DNA of 64,000 nt from Pedobacter sp. ok626 (GTDB lineage: Bacteria; Bacteroidota; Bacteroidia; Sphingobacteriales; Sphingobacteriaceae). Position numbers and translations under genes: made by a program. Of the stretch, positions 36,076-43,331 are shown in pieces. A model generated the notes under the pieces. The model saw only the letters and a program-made list of their open reading frames with translations. It ran no database searches and was not told where the DNA came from. Position 1 is the stretch's first letter, and each line of letters opens with the position of its first letter. The stretch is from positions 38,951-102,950 of the forward strand of contig NZ_FNEX01000023.1 in assembly GCF_900100435.1 (NCBI RefSeq), read 5' to 3'.

Positions 36076-37773
36076 TTAGCCATTGTAGGCATCAGTAACG
36101 CAGCCTTCACTGGCATCGCTTACTTGTTTAATGTATTTGTAGAGCACTCCTTTGGTGACGGGTGGAGGTAACTGTGTCCAAACCGCTCGGCGGGTAGCCA
36201 GTTGCTCGTCTGTCAAGTGAACATCAATAGAGTTGTTTACCGCATCAATGGTAATGATGTCATCATCATGAACCAAGGCAATGTTTCCACCGTCCCATGC
36301 TTCTGGAGTGATGTGGCCTACCACGAAACCGTGTGTTCCACCAGAGAAACGTCCATCAGTAATCAAGGCTACCGATTTACCTAAACCTGCGCCAATAATC
36401 AATGAAGTAGGTTTTAGCATCTCCGGCATACCAGGTGCACCTTTTGGCCCAACCTGTCTGATAACCACCACGTCTCCGCTTTTCAGTCTTCCACTTTGAA
36501 TACCGGCCATAAGCGCTTTTTCTCCATCGAAAACACGAGCGGGACCAGTAAATTTCTCTCCTTCTTTACCACTGATTTTAGCTACAGAACCTTTGGTTGC
36601 AAGGTTTCCGTAAAGCATTTGTAAGTGACCAGTTTCTTTGATCGGGTTTTCTATCGGGAAAATGATCTTCTGGGTATCAAAATTAAGATCAGCAGCATCC
36701 GCAACATTCTCCGCTAAAGTTTTACCAGTAACGGTTAAACAATCGCCATGTACCAATCCTACTTTTAATAAATATTTTAATACCGCAGGTACACCACCAA
36801 TCTCATGAAGATCTTCCATTAAGTAGGTACCACTTGGTTTTAAATCACCTAATACCGGGGTGTTATCACTAACGTTTTGGAAATCGGCCAGTGTTAAGTT
36901 CATGCCAACAGATTTGGCGATGGCAATTAAGTGCAGCACAGCGTTGGTTGAACCACCCAATACCATAACAGTTACAATTGCATTGTGAAATGCTTTTTCG
37001 GTCATGATATCAGAAGGGCAGATGTTTCTTTCTAAGAGGATGCGGATATATTTTCCTGCATCTGTACATTCCTGCTTTTTCTCGTCGCTTGTGGCGGGAT
37101 AAGAGGAACTGTAAGGCAAACTCATACCCAAAGCCTCAATTGCTGAAGCCATGGTATTTGCCGTATACATGCCACCACATGCACCTGCTCCCGGACAAGC
37201 ATTTTTGATTACGCCCTGGAAATCTTCTTCATCCAGGTTACCTGCTAATTTTTGCCCTAAAGCTTCAAATGCAGATACAATATTTAATGAGGCACCTTTA
37301 TATTTTCCTGAGTGGATACTTCCACCGTATACCATGATAGAAGGGCGGTTTAAACGGCCCATTGCCATGATCGAACCAGGCATGTTTTTATCGCAGCCAG
37401 GAACAGTGATTAGCCCATCATAATATTGGCCACCACAAATTGTTTCGATAGAATCTGCAATTACATCCCTAGATACCAAAGAGTAACGCATGCCGTCTGT
37501 ACCGTTAGACATACCATCACTTACGCCAATGGTACCGAAGGTTAAGCCTACCATATCATTGTTCCAGACACCTTTTTTTACAATTTGAGCAAGATCGTTT
37601 AAGTGCATGTTGCAAGTATTCCCATCATATCCCATGCTGGCAATACCGACCTGAGCCTTATCCATATCTGCTTTGGTCAATCCAATTCCGTACAACATTG
37701 CTTGTGCAGCGGGCTGAGTAGGGTCTTGTGTAAAGGTTTTACTGTATCGGTTAATTTCTGGTGTTTGTGACAT
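36076..37773 (-). CDS. ilvD: dihydroxy-acid dehydratase
   Basis: 565 residues. Dehydrates the dihydroxy acids to the 2-keto acids of valine and isoleucine. The iron-sulfur Cys residues are in VPGCDKNMPGSIMAMGRLNRPS and CPGAGACGGMYTANTMASAIEALG; the C-terminal half has RFSGGTHGFVVGHITPEAWDGGNIALVHDGD-like closing sequence with Ser as catalytic base. Length normal. It starts 36 bp after ilvE. Confidence 0.96.
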   Translation of the reverse strand: MSQTPEINRYSKTFTQDPTQPAAQAMLYGIGLTKADMDKAQVGIASMGYDGNTCNMHLNDLAQIVKKGVWNNDMVGLTFGTIGVSDGMSNGTDGMRYSLVSRDVIADSIETICGGQYYDGLITVPGCDKNMPGSIMAMGRLNRPSIMVYGGSIHSGKYKGASLNIVSAFEALGQKLAGNLDEEDFQGVIKNACPGAGACGGMYTANTMASAIEALGMSLPYSSSYPATSDEKKQECTDAGKYIRILLERNICPSDIMTEKAFHNAIVTVMVLGGSTNAVLHLIAIAKSVGMNLTLADFQNVSDNTPVLGDLKPSGTYLMEDLHEIGGVPAVLKYLLKVGLVHGDCLTVTGKTLAENVADAADLNFDTQKIIFPIENPIKETGHLQMLYGNLATKGSVAKISGKEGEKFTGPARVFDGEKALMAGIQSGRLKSGDVVVIRQVGPKGAPGMPEMLKPTSLIIGAGLGKSVALITDGRFSGGTHGFVVGHITPEAWDGGNIALVHDDDIITIDAVNNSIDVHLTDEQLATRRAVWTQLPPPVTKGVLYKYIKQVSDASEGCVTDAYNG

Positions 37774-37809
37774 AATATGTGGTTCCGTCGTTTTTTTTAA
37801 TTTGTTTTA

Positions 37810-38700
37810 TTATATAATTACTTCGTAGTTCTGTTTTTCTAATACCAGGCACTTATAGGTGCGTTGTATCATGGCGCCAATGCTATCAATCCATCTGGAA
37901 GGGAATTGGTATTCATCAATGCATGCTATTCCTGCAATTTCTGAGGCTGTGCCACAGAAGAAAGCACTGTCTGCACGTTTCAAATCTGCTACCGTTAAAT
38001 GTTTCTCTATAACCTCTATGTCAAGGATATGGCATAGCTCTATAACCGTTGCACGGGTGATGCCCGGTAGAATGTTGCCAAGTGGTGGTGTAAACAATTT
38101 ACCGTTCTTTTCAACAAAGAAGTTTGCACCTGGAGCTTCAGCAATATTTTGATTCATGTCTAGCAATAATGCTTCATCAAAACCTTTGCTTTTTGCTTCG
38201 GTTGTAGCCAAAATGGAGTTTACATAATTGCCACTTACTTTAGCTTCTATTTGCGTTGATTTAGGGTTGGGTCTTTCGTAACTTGAGATACAAACTTTTA
38301 ATTGCTCGTGTCCAAGGTAAGCGCCCCATTCCCATGCACATATCATAATGGAAGGTTTTGTTCCACCTATTAATGACATGTTCGGTGCGCAATAAATTAG
38401 TGGACGGATGTACGCATTCTTCAAATTATTGATTTCTAATAATTTATAAGTCTGTTTAATCAGATCATTTACGTCCCAGTGAAAGGGGATGTGAACCAAT
38501 TCTGCCGAGCGCTTTAAGCGTTCATAATGTTCTCTGGCTTTAAAAACCCGAGTTCCATTATGGGTATGGTATGCTCTTATTCCTTCAAATACAGCATAGC
38601 CATAGTGTAATGACTGCCCGTAAATGTCGGCAGTCGTGTCAGTTGCTTTTTGAAACTGGCCGTTTAAGTAAAGCACTGTATTTGAGTTGAAATATTGCAT
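37810..38700 (-). CDS. ilvE: branched-chain amino acid aminotransferase
   Basis: 296 residues, fold-type IV PLP enzyme performing the last transamination for Ile, Leu and Val. Start region has LNGQFQKATDTTADIYGQSLHYGYAVFEGIRAY; the Schiff-base Lys is in IEAKVSGNYVNSILA (about residue 157); PLP-phosphate contacts are in GITRATVIELC and CGTASEIAGI. It is the first structural gene of the 16-kb operon; its ATG follows the attenuator terminator by 38 bp. Confidence 0.95.
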   Translation of the reverse strand: MQYFNSNTVLYLNGQFQKATDTTADIYGQSLHYGYAVFEGIRAYHTHNGTRVFKAREHYERLKRSAELVHIPFHWDVNDLIKQTYKLLEINNLKNAYIRPLIYCAPNMSLIGGTKPSIMICAWEWGAYLGHEQLKVCISSYERPNPKSTQIEAKVSGNYVNSILATTEAKSKGFDEALLLDMNQNIAEAPGANFFVEKNGKLFTPPLGNILPGITRATVIELCHILDIEVIEKHLTVADLKRADSAFFCGTASEIAGIACIDEYQFPSRWIDSIGAMIQRTYKCLVLEKQNYEVII

Positions 38701-38738
38701 TTGGTTATAGGTCTGTTTTTTTACGGTATTGTTTCATT

Positions 38739-38766
38739 AAAAAAGCGCCACTTTTGGGGGGCGCTT
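38739..38766 (-). terminator. attenuator terminator in the ilv leader
   Basis: On the minus strand AAGCGCC (38766-38760) pairs with GGCGCTT (38749-38743) and runs into TTTT. The left arm is also complementary to GGCGCT at 38803-38798 at the end of the leader-peptide frame, which would form the competing antiterminator. It lies between the leader peptide stop and the ilvE ATG. Confidence 0.8.
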
Positions 38767-38793
38767 GCGTATATTTTTTTATTAAATATTCAT

Positions 38794-38877
38794 TTACAGC
38801 GCCTTGTCCTTCTGAAGAATCAGAAGAATAATTAGGTTAATAATGACATTATATAATGCTGTAATTGAAAGGTTCAT
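38794..38877 (-). CDS. ilv operon leader peptide
   Basis: Minus-strand ATG at 38877 opens a 27-codon frame ending in TAA at 38794. Fifteen or so of the residues are Ile, Leu, Val or Ala; the central stretch NVIINLIILLIL has ten branched-chain residues out of twelve, with only two Asn. Such a peptide senses charged Ile-, Leu- and Val-tRNA by ribosome stalling. The codons for IILLIL overlap one arm (CTTCTG, 38826-38821) of a hairpin with CAGAAG (38814-38809), and the frame ends on the antiterminator arm. Not a metabolic protein. Found by eye; too short for ordinary gene callers. Confidence 0.85.
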   Translation of the reverse strand: MNLSITALYNVIINLIILLILQKDKAL

Positions 38878-38908
38878 TATCTTGTTTATTTGTTATTGCT
38901 TTATAAAT

Positions 38909-38939
38909 CCAATTTAGTCGTTGCTGTTTAAACTATCAA
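38909..38939 (-). promoter_or_regulatory. candidate promoter of the ilv-leu operon
   Basis: Minus strand TTG (38939-38937), 20 bp, TAAATTGG (38916-38909). Spacing is exact and the -7 box has one mismatch to TAnnTTTG. It would start the transcript about 25 nt before the leader peptide. Confidence 0.45.
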
Positions 38940-39046
38940 TAGCTGGACGAAAATAATTGAAAAAAAATATAATTCTGTATTTTTTTGTTATTTCGGATTA
39001 TAGTTTGTTGTTTTTATTGTTTTTAGTATCTTAATTGGATGATGTT

Positions 39047-39075
39047 ATACCGAATATGATTTCGGTATTCGGTAT
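39047..39075. repeat. inverted repeat upstream of the ilv promoter
   Basis: ATACCGAATA (39047-39056) and TATTCGGTAT (39066-39075) are perfect complements with a 9-bp spacer. No T tract follows. It may be an operator about 110 bp upstream of the ilv promoter. The stretch 38940-39168 otherwise holds no gene that I can support. Confidence 0.4.
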
Positions 39076-39168
39076 GGGTATTATGCGAGCATTGTAATTT
39101 TTGTGATTTTCTTCCTAAAACTGGGTAGGGTACCAATAAAGTTGATTAAAGTTATAATTTATTGGGTA

Positions 39169-39200
39169 TAAAAAAAGCCCTTTGAAATTTCAAAGGGCTT
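39169..39200 (-). terminator. terminator of atpD-atpC
   Basis: Minus strand AAGCCCTTTGAAA pairs perfectly with TTTCAAAGGGCTT (39200-39175) and runs into a T tract. It lies 22 bp after the atpC stop. Confidence 0.92.
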
Positions 39201-39222
39201 CTCAATATTGTATGATAAAATA

Positions 39223-39465
39223 TTAAGCAACCCCTTCGGCCAAAACAATAATTTTGTTTTTTAAGACCTCAACCACACCACCTTTAATAATAAAGGTATT
39301 ATCGCCGGTTTTGCTTTTAATAATTACGGGGCCATCCTCCAGAGTAGAAATAATCGGAGCATGGTCGTGCAAAATCTGGAACGAGCCCATTGTTCCCGGT
39401 ACGGTAACAGCTGTTACCTCGCCTTCAAAAACTTTCTTGTCTGGTGTTAATATTTCTAATGTCAT
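39223..39465 (-). CDS. atpC: ATP synthase F1 epsilon subunit, short form
   Basis: 80 residues comprising only the N-terminal beta-sandwich (MTLEILTPDKKVFEGEVTAVTVPGTMG, ILHDHAPIISTLEDG, IKGGVVEVLKNKIIVLAEG). The C-terminal helical hairpin of the about 135-residue form, which inhibits ATP hydrolysis in other bacteria, is missing, so that control should be absent. Short forms are common in Bacteroidota. It follows atpD by 65 bp with a long hairpin in between. Confidence 0.93.
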   Translation of the reverse strand: MTLEILTPDKKVFEGEVTAVTVPGTMGSFQILHDHAPIISTLEDGPVIIKSKTGDNTFIIKGGVVEVLKNKIIVLAEGVA

Positions 39466-39480
39466 TTGCTTTTAGATAGG

Positions 39481-39519
39481 AGCGGCGAGGTTTGAGCCAA
39501 TGAGTCAAATCTCGCCGCT
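39481..39519 (-). promoter_or_regulatory. long intercistronic hairpin between atpD and atpC
   Basis: AGCGGCGAGGTTTGA (39481-39495) against TCAAATCTCGCCGCT (39505-39519): 15 pairs with a single G-T pair and a 9-nt loop. No T run follows on the minus strand. It could stabilise the atpD mRNA end or lower atpC output, matching the 3:1 subunit ratio. Confidence 0.6.
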
Positions 39520-39530
39520 ATTTATCAATA

Positions 39531-41036
39531 TTAGTTATTTGCTTCCGCTAATAGTTTTTTACCTTTTTCAATAGCTTCTTCAATGCTACCTACAAGGTTA
39601 AATGCTGCTTCTGGATATTCATCAACTTCACCATCCATGATCATGTTAAATCCTTTGATGGTATCTTTAATGTCAACCAATACACCTTTTAATCCTGTAA
39701 ATTGCTCAGCAACGTGGAAAGGCTGAGATAAGAAACGTTGTACACGACGAGCGCGAGACACGATTAATTTATCTTCCTCAGATAACTCATCCATACCTAA
39801 GATGGCGATGATATCTTGAAGTTCTTTATAACGTTGTAAAGTTTCTTTTACGCGTTGAGCAGTATTGTAGTGTTCGTCACCTAAAACAGCAGGAGAAAGG
39901 ATACGTGAAGTCGAATCCAATGGATCCACAGCAGGATAGATACCTAACTCAGCAATTTTACGAGACAATACAGTTGTTGCATCTAAGTGGGCAAATGTTG
40001 TAGCCGGAGCAGGGTCAGTTAAATCATCCGCAGGTACATATACAGCTTGTACAGATGTAATTGAACCACGTTTAGTTGAAGTAATACGCTCTTGCATCAA
40101 ACCCATCTCAGTAGCTAGAGTTGGTTGGTAACCTACCGCCGAAGGCATACGACCTAATAGGGCAGATACCTCAGAACCAGCTTGAGTGAAACGGAAGATA
40201 TTGTCAACGAAGAAAAGGATATCTTTTCCAGCGCCTTCGCCATCACCATCACGGAAATATTCAGCAACTGTTAATCCAGATAAAGCTACACGAGCACGTG
40301 CTCCAGGAGGCTCGTTCATTTGACCGAAAACCAATGTTGCTTTAGACTCTTTTAATTTCTCAGTATCAACTTTACTCAAATCCCATCCGCCTTTTTCCAT
40401 TGAATGCAGGAAGTCATCACCATAGTTGATTACACCAGATTCGATAAACTCACGCAAAAGGTCATTACCTTCACGAGTACGCTCACCTACACCAGCGAAT
40501 ACAGATAAACCGGCATATGCTTTCGCAATGTTGTTTACCAGCTCCATAATCAATACAGTTTTACCTACACCCGCACCACCGAACAAACCGATTTTACCAC
40601 CTTTAGCATAAGGCTCTAATAAATCGATTACTTTAATACCTGTAAAAAGTACTTCAGTTTCAGTTGATAAATCTTCAAATCTAGGAGGGGCATTGTGAAT
40701 TGGTCTGCCATCAGCTTTATTAACAGCGTTGATTCCGTCAATAGCTTCACCAACAACATTGAATAAACGACCTTTAATTTGGTCACCAACAGGCATTGTG
40801 ATAGGAGATCCAGTATCTAGTACTTTCATTCCGCGAACTAAACCGTCGGTCGAGTCCATTGCAATTGCACGTATGCGGTCTTCACCAAGATGTTGTTGAA
40901 CTTCTAAAACGACCTTCTGTCCGTTTTCTTTTTCAATCTCTAATGCAGAGAAAATTTGAGGTAAATGAGCATCGTCAGCAAAACTCACGTCAACTACCGG
41001 TCCTATAATCTGCGCTATTTTTCCAATGTTAGGCAT
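39531..41036 (-). CDS. atpD: ATP synthase F1 beta subunit
   Basis: 501 residues, catalytic subunit of the F1 motor. Walker A GGAGVGKT (about residue 156), the Walker B region ILFFVDNIFRFTQAGSEVSALLGRMPSAVGYQPTLATEMG, and the DELSEEDKLIVSRARRVQRFLSQPF (DELSEED) segment are intact. Only atpD and atpC are here; the other F1 and all Fo genes must be elsewhere, the split arrangement usual in Bacteroidota. Confidence 0.97.
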   Translation of the reverse strand: MPNIGKIAQIIGPVVDVSFADDAHLPQIFSALEIEKENGQKVVLEVQQHLGEDRIRAIAMDSTDGLVRGMKVLDTGSPITMPVGDQIKGRLFNVVGEAIDGINAVNKADGRPIHNAPPRFEDLSTETEVLFTGIKVIDLLEPYAKGGKIGLFGGAGVGKTVLIMELVNNIAKAYAGLSVFAGVGERTREGNDLLREFIESGVINYGDDFLHSMEKGGWDLSKVDTEKLKESKATLVFGQMNEPPGARARVALSGLTVAEYFRDGDGEGAGKDILFFVDNIFRFTQAGSEVSALLGRMPSAVGYQPTLATEMGLMQERITSTKRGSITSVQAVYVPADDLTDPAPATTFAHLDATTVLSRKIAELGIYPAVDPLDSTSRILSPAVLGDEHYNTAQRVKETLQRYKELQDIIAILGMDELSEEDKLIVSRARRVQRFLSQPFHVAEQFTGLKGVLVDIKDTIKGFNMIMDGEVDEYPEAAFNLVGSIEEAIEKGKKLLAEANN

Positions 41037-41106
41037 ATATTGTTTTGGGTAAAATTATAAATATCAATTTGTTAAAGGCTCTTTTATAAGCCTACAATTT
41101 GGTTTG

Positions 41107-41114
41107 CAAAGTTA
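41107..41114 (-). promoter_or_regulatory. -7 box for atpD-atpC
   Basis: Minus strand TAACTTTG fits TAnnTTTG, 71 bp upstream of the atpD ATG. No TTG at the -33 position. Confidence 0.4.
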
Positions 41115-41253
41115 AAATTTTTATACAAGAATTGCATATATAAATAAAAAGTTTTTCAACAGTTTTTAAAATGGTATTTTAGCGACTAGTTAAGCAGCAT
41201 TAAATGTAGGGTTTAGGCTCTTGTGTGACTGTTAATTAAGAAATTATAAGCTC

Positions 41254-42159
41254 ATGAAGACAATACTGGTAACAGGTAGTAATGGCCTTTTAGGCCAGAA
41301 ATTAACAGAACGATTGCTGGAAACGAATCAGTTTAATCTCATCGCAACTTCTAAAGCGGCTAATCGCTTTCCTGTTAAAGTAGGGTACACTTATGTTGAA
41401 ATGGATATTCTTGATCCTATAAATGTTAGGGAAGTTGTGGAAAAGTATCAGCCAGATGCAATTATTCATACCGCTGCAATGACCAATGTGGATACTTGTG
41501 AATCAGAAAAAGAGTTGGCACATCAACTCAATGTTGAAGCTGTGAAAACACTGGTATCACTTTGTGAAGAACACAATATTCAGCTGGTTCATTTGTCAAC
41601 AGATTTTATATTTGATGGTGCACACGGTCCTTACGATGAGATGGCTGCTCCCAATCCTTTAAGTTATTATGGGATTACCAAATTGGAAGCAGAAGAGGTC
41701 ATCAAAAATTCTACTTGTCGCTGGGCAATTCTTCGTACTATTATAGTATATGGTATTGTAAGTGATATGAGTAGAAGCAATATTGTACTTTGGGCAAAGG
41801 GCGCACTTGAAAAAGGAAATCCAATAAATGTAGTTAACGATCAATGGCGGATGCCGACCTTAGCCGAAGATTTAGCAGATTGTTGCTTACTGGCCGTTGA
41901 GAGAGATGCAAGAGGTGTATTTAATGCTTCAGGAAAAGATATGATGAGTATCTCAGAATTGGTAGCCCGTGTAGCGGACTATTGGCATTTGGACAAAAGC
42001 CTGATTAATGAGATTAGCGCGGAAACTTTAAATCAAACTGCAAAAAGACCTGTAAGGACAGGTTTCATCTTAGATAAAACGATGTCAGAACTGGGTTATA
42101 ACCCTAGAAGTTTTGAGGAAGGACTTGCAATAGTTGATCAGCAATTAAAGCGGAGTTAG
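41254..42159 (+). CDS. NAD(P)-dependent sugar-nucleotide reductase (RmlD-like)
   Basis: 301-residue extended short-chain dehydrogenase. The nucleotide-binding GSNGLLGQKL motif is at residues 8-17, the DVDTCE-type VDTCESEKELAHQLNVEAV helix follows, LSTDFIFDG carries the catalytic Thr, and YYGITKLEAEE has the Tyr-xxx-Lys pair. Overall it is closest to dTDP-4-dehydrorhamnose reductases, but no rml/rfb genes are adjacent so the substrate is left open. Single gene; ends before an unusual repeat-rich intergenic region. Confidence 0.85.
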   Translation: MKTILVTGSNGLLGQKLTERLLETNQFNLIATSKAANRFPVKVGYTYVEMDILDPINVREVVEKYQPDAIIHTAAMTNVDTCESEKELAHQLNVEAVKTLVSLCEEHNIQLVHLSTDFIFDGAHGPYDEMAAPNPLSYYGITKLEAEEVIKNSTCRWAILRTIIVYGIVSDMSRSNIVLWAKGALEKGNPINVVNDQWRMPTLAEDLADCCLLAVERDARGVFNASGKDMMSISELVARVADYWHLDKSLINEISAETLNQTAKRPVRTGFILDKTMSELGYNPRSFEEGLAIVDQQLKRS

Positions 42160-42166
42160 GCACTGG

Positions 42167-42262
42167 TCCTCACATGCTCCACACATTAGACACACTTTCT
42201 TCACAAAAAGGTACCCTTTTGTGGGTTTGGTGTGAAGGATGTGTGAACCAGGTGTGAAGAAA
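42167..42262. repeat. helically phased CACA/GTGTGAA repeat region
   Basis: GTGTGAA occurs at 42230, 42241 and 42252, exactly 11 bp apart. On the other side CACA-type motifs lie at 42171, 42180, 42191 and 42202, and the centre CACAAAA/TTTTGTG (42202-42222) forms a hairpin. The whole is a loose inverted repeat upstream of the peroxiredoxin gene. Confidence 0.5.
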
Positions 42263-42334
42263 CCTTAATCTTGTGAATAAACTTATCTAATTAACATACA
42301 TAAAGAATATATCATTAATAAAAAATAAACTAAT

Positions 42335-42799
42335 ATGGCATTACAAGTTGGCGACAAAGCCCCAGATTTTAAATTATTAAACACTGATTTGAAAGATGTA
42401 TCTCTTTCGGACTATAAAGGAAAGAAATTGGTAGTGCATTTTTTTCCATTGGCTTTTACAGGTGTCTGCACTGCGCAATTATGTACCATGAGAGATAGCT
42501 TTGGTTATTACCAGGGAATGAATGCTGATGTTGTAGGTATTTCAGTTGATTCTCCTTTTACATTGGCTAAGTTTAAAGAAGAACAAGCTTACCAGTTTCC
42601 TTTGTTGTCAGATTTCAACAAAGAAACATCACAAGCATACGGTTCATTTTATGAAGATTTTGTCCTTAATTTAAAGGGAGTATCAAAAAGAGCAGCTTTT
42701 GTTATCGATGAAGAAGGAAAAATTATCCATTCTGAGGTTTTAGAGGATGCCGGTAACATGCCTGATTTTGATGCGATTAAGAAAGTAGTAGAAGCTTAA
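42335..42799 (+). CDS. peroxiredoxin (AhpC/TSA, AhpE/BCP-like)
   Basis: 154 residues with a thioredoxin fold. The peroxidatic Cys is in FFPLAFTGVCTAQLCTMRD (Cys47) preceded by the conserved Pro/Thr, and a second Cys five residues later (Cys52) suggests an atypical two-Cys or BCP-like cycle; the Arg partner is in KRAAFVIDEEG. It reduces peroxides in the cytoplasm. Single gene between the phased-repeat region and tRNA-Arg. Confidence 0.92.
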   Translation: MALQVGDKAPDFKLLNTDLKDVSLSDYKGKKLVVHFFPLAFTGVCTAQLCTMRDSFGYYQGMNADVVGISVDSPFTLAKFKEEQAYQFPLLSDFNKETSQAYGSFYEDFVLNLKGVSKRAAFVIDEEGKIIHSEVLEDAGNMPDFDAIKKVVEA

Positions 42800-42844
42800 G
42801 CTTAATTTTTAAGGGTAATGCTTGAGATTATTTTCAAAAAAAAG

Positions 42845-42875
42845 TTGGTAAAATCAATTTCAAGCATTACTTTTG
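42845..42875 (+). promoter_or_regulatory. tRNA-Arg promoter
   Basis: TTG (42845-42847), 20 bp, TACTTTTG (42868-42875): a full match to the Bacteroidota vegetative promoter, ending 23 bp before the tRNA 5' end. Confidence 0.8.
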
Positions 42876-42898
42876 CATCCTGTTAACGAAACAGAAAC

Positions 42899-42972
42899 GC
42901 ATTTGTAGCTCAATTGGATAGAGCATCTCACTACGGATGAGAAGGTTTGGGGTTCGAATCCCTACAAGTGCA
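42899..42972 (+). tRNA. tRNA-Arg (anticodon ACG)
   Basis: 74-nt cloverleaf. Acceptor GCATTTG (42899-42905) pairs with CAAGTGC (42965-42971), D stem GCTC/GAGC, anticodon stem TCTCA/TGAGA around loop CTACGGA with anticodon ACG at 42933-42935, T stem TGGGG/CCCTA around TTCGAAT, discriminator A. CCA is not encoded. A34 would be read as inosine. Confidence 0.95.
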
Positions 42973-42978
42973 CTTCGG

Positions 42979-43017
42979 AAAGAGGGAATTTCAGCAATGA
43001 GATTCCCTCTTTTTTTT
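42979..43017 (+). terminator. terminator after tRNA-Arg
   Basis: AGAGGGAAT (42981-42989) pairs with ATTCCCTCT (43002-43010) and is followed by a run of T. Confidence 0.88.
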
Positions 43018-43331
43018 ATTCATATATCTGATAATTAGGTAGTTGTAGTTTTTTTAGAATTAACTGATTTTTGAACTCTAAAATCTTAGCGTTTTTATAA
43101 ATTTTTAAGTGTCATTTTATTTAATGTGCTGATATGTAGGTGTTTGATTTGTGTTTTTAATCAAAATTCTAAAAAAAGGGTTCGATATCCGGGAGGGTGA
43201 GTTAAAGAGAGTCGAACCAGAGTAATATATCTCTAGTAGAGTAAAATTGTCGATTTAATAAAAAATAGTCATTAGTGGACGATTAGATATTGATTTTAGG
43301 AATTTTTATCCCTAGTAAAGTAATTCATTTT
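43018..43331. other. non-coding stretch holding the left island boundary
   Basis: No coding frame is supported. It contains the left copy of the island direct repeat (43227-43241) and a degenerate CCCTAGTAAAG copy at 43310-43320. A TTCGATATCC segment near 43182 recalls a tRNA T-loop but has no surrounding cloverleaf. Confidence 0.6.
43227..43241 (+). repeat. left direct repeat of the island (putative att half)
   Basis: ATATCTCTAGTAGAG, identical to 55903-55917 in the same orientation. Contains the near-palindrome CTCTAGTAGAG. It is 90 bp beyond the recombinase stop codon. Confidence 0.7.

Noticed and set aside
42160..42300. Possible replication origin: many CACA/TGTG motifs and a TGTGAATAA next to AT-rich DNA
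   Set aside because: Only one element fits a DnaA box (42272-42280); the GTGTGAA series does not fit TTATNCACA, and no dnaA or other origin-linked gene is near.
42899..42972. tRNA-Arg as the island attachment site
   Set aside because: No copy of the tRNA 3' end was seen near 55.9 kb, the tRNA is intact, and the direct repeat starts about 255 bp beyond it; serine recombinases also rarely use tRNA genes.
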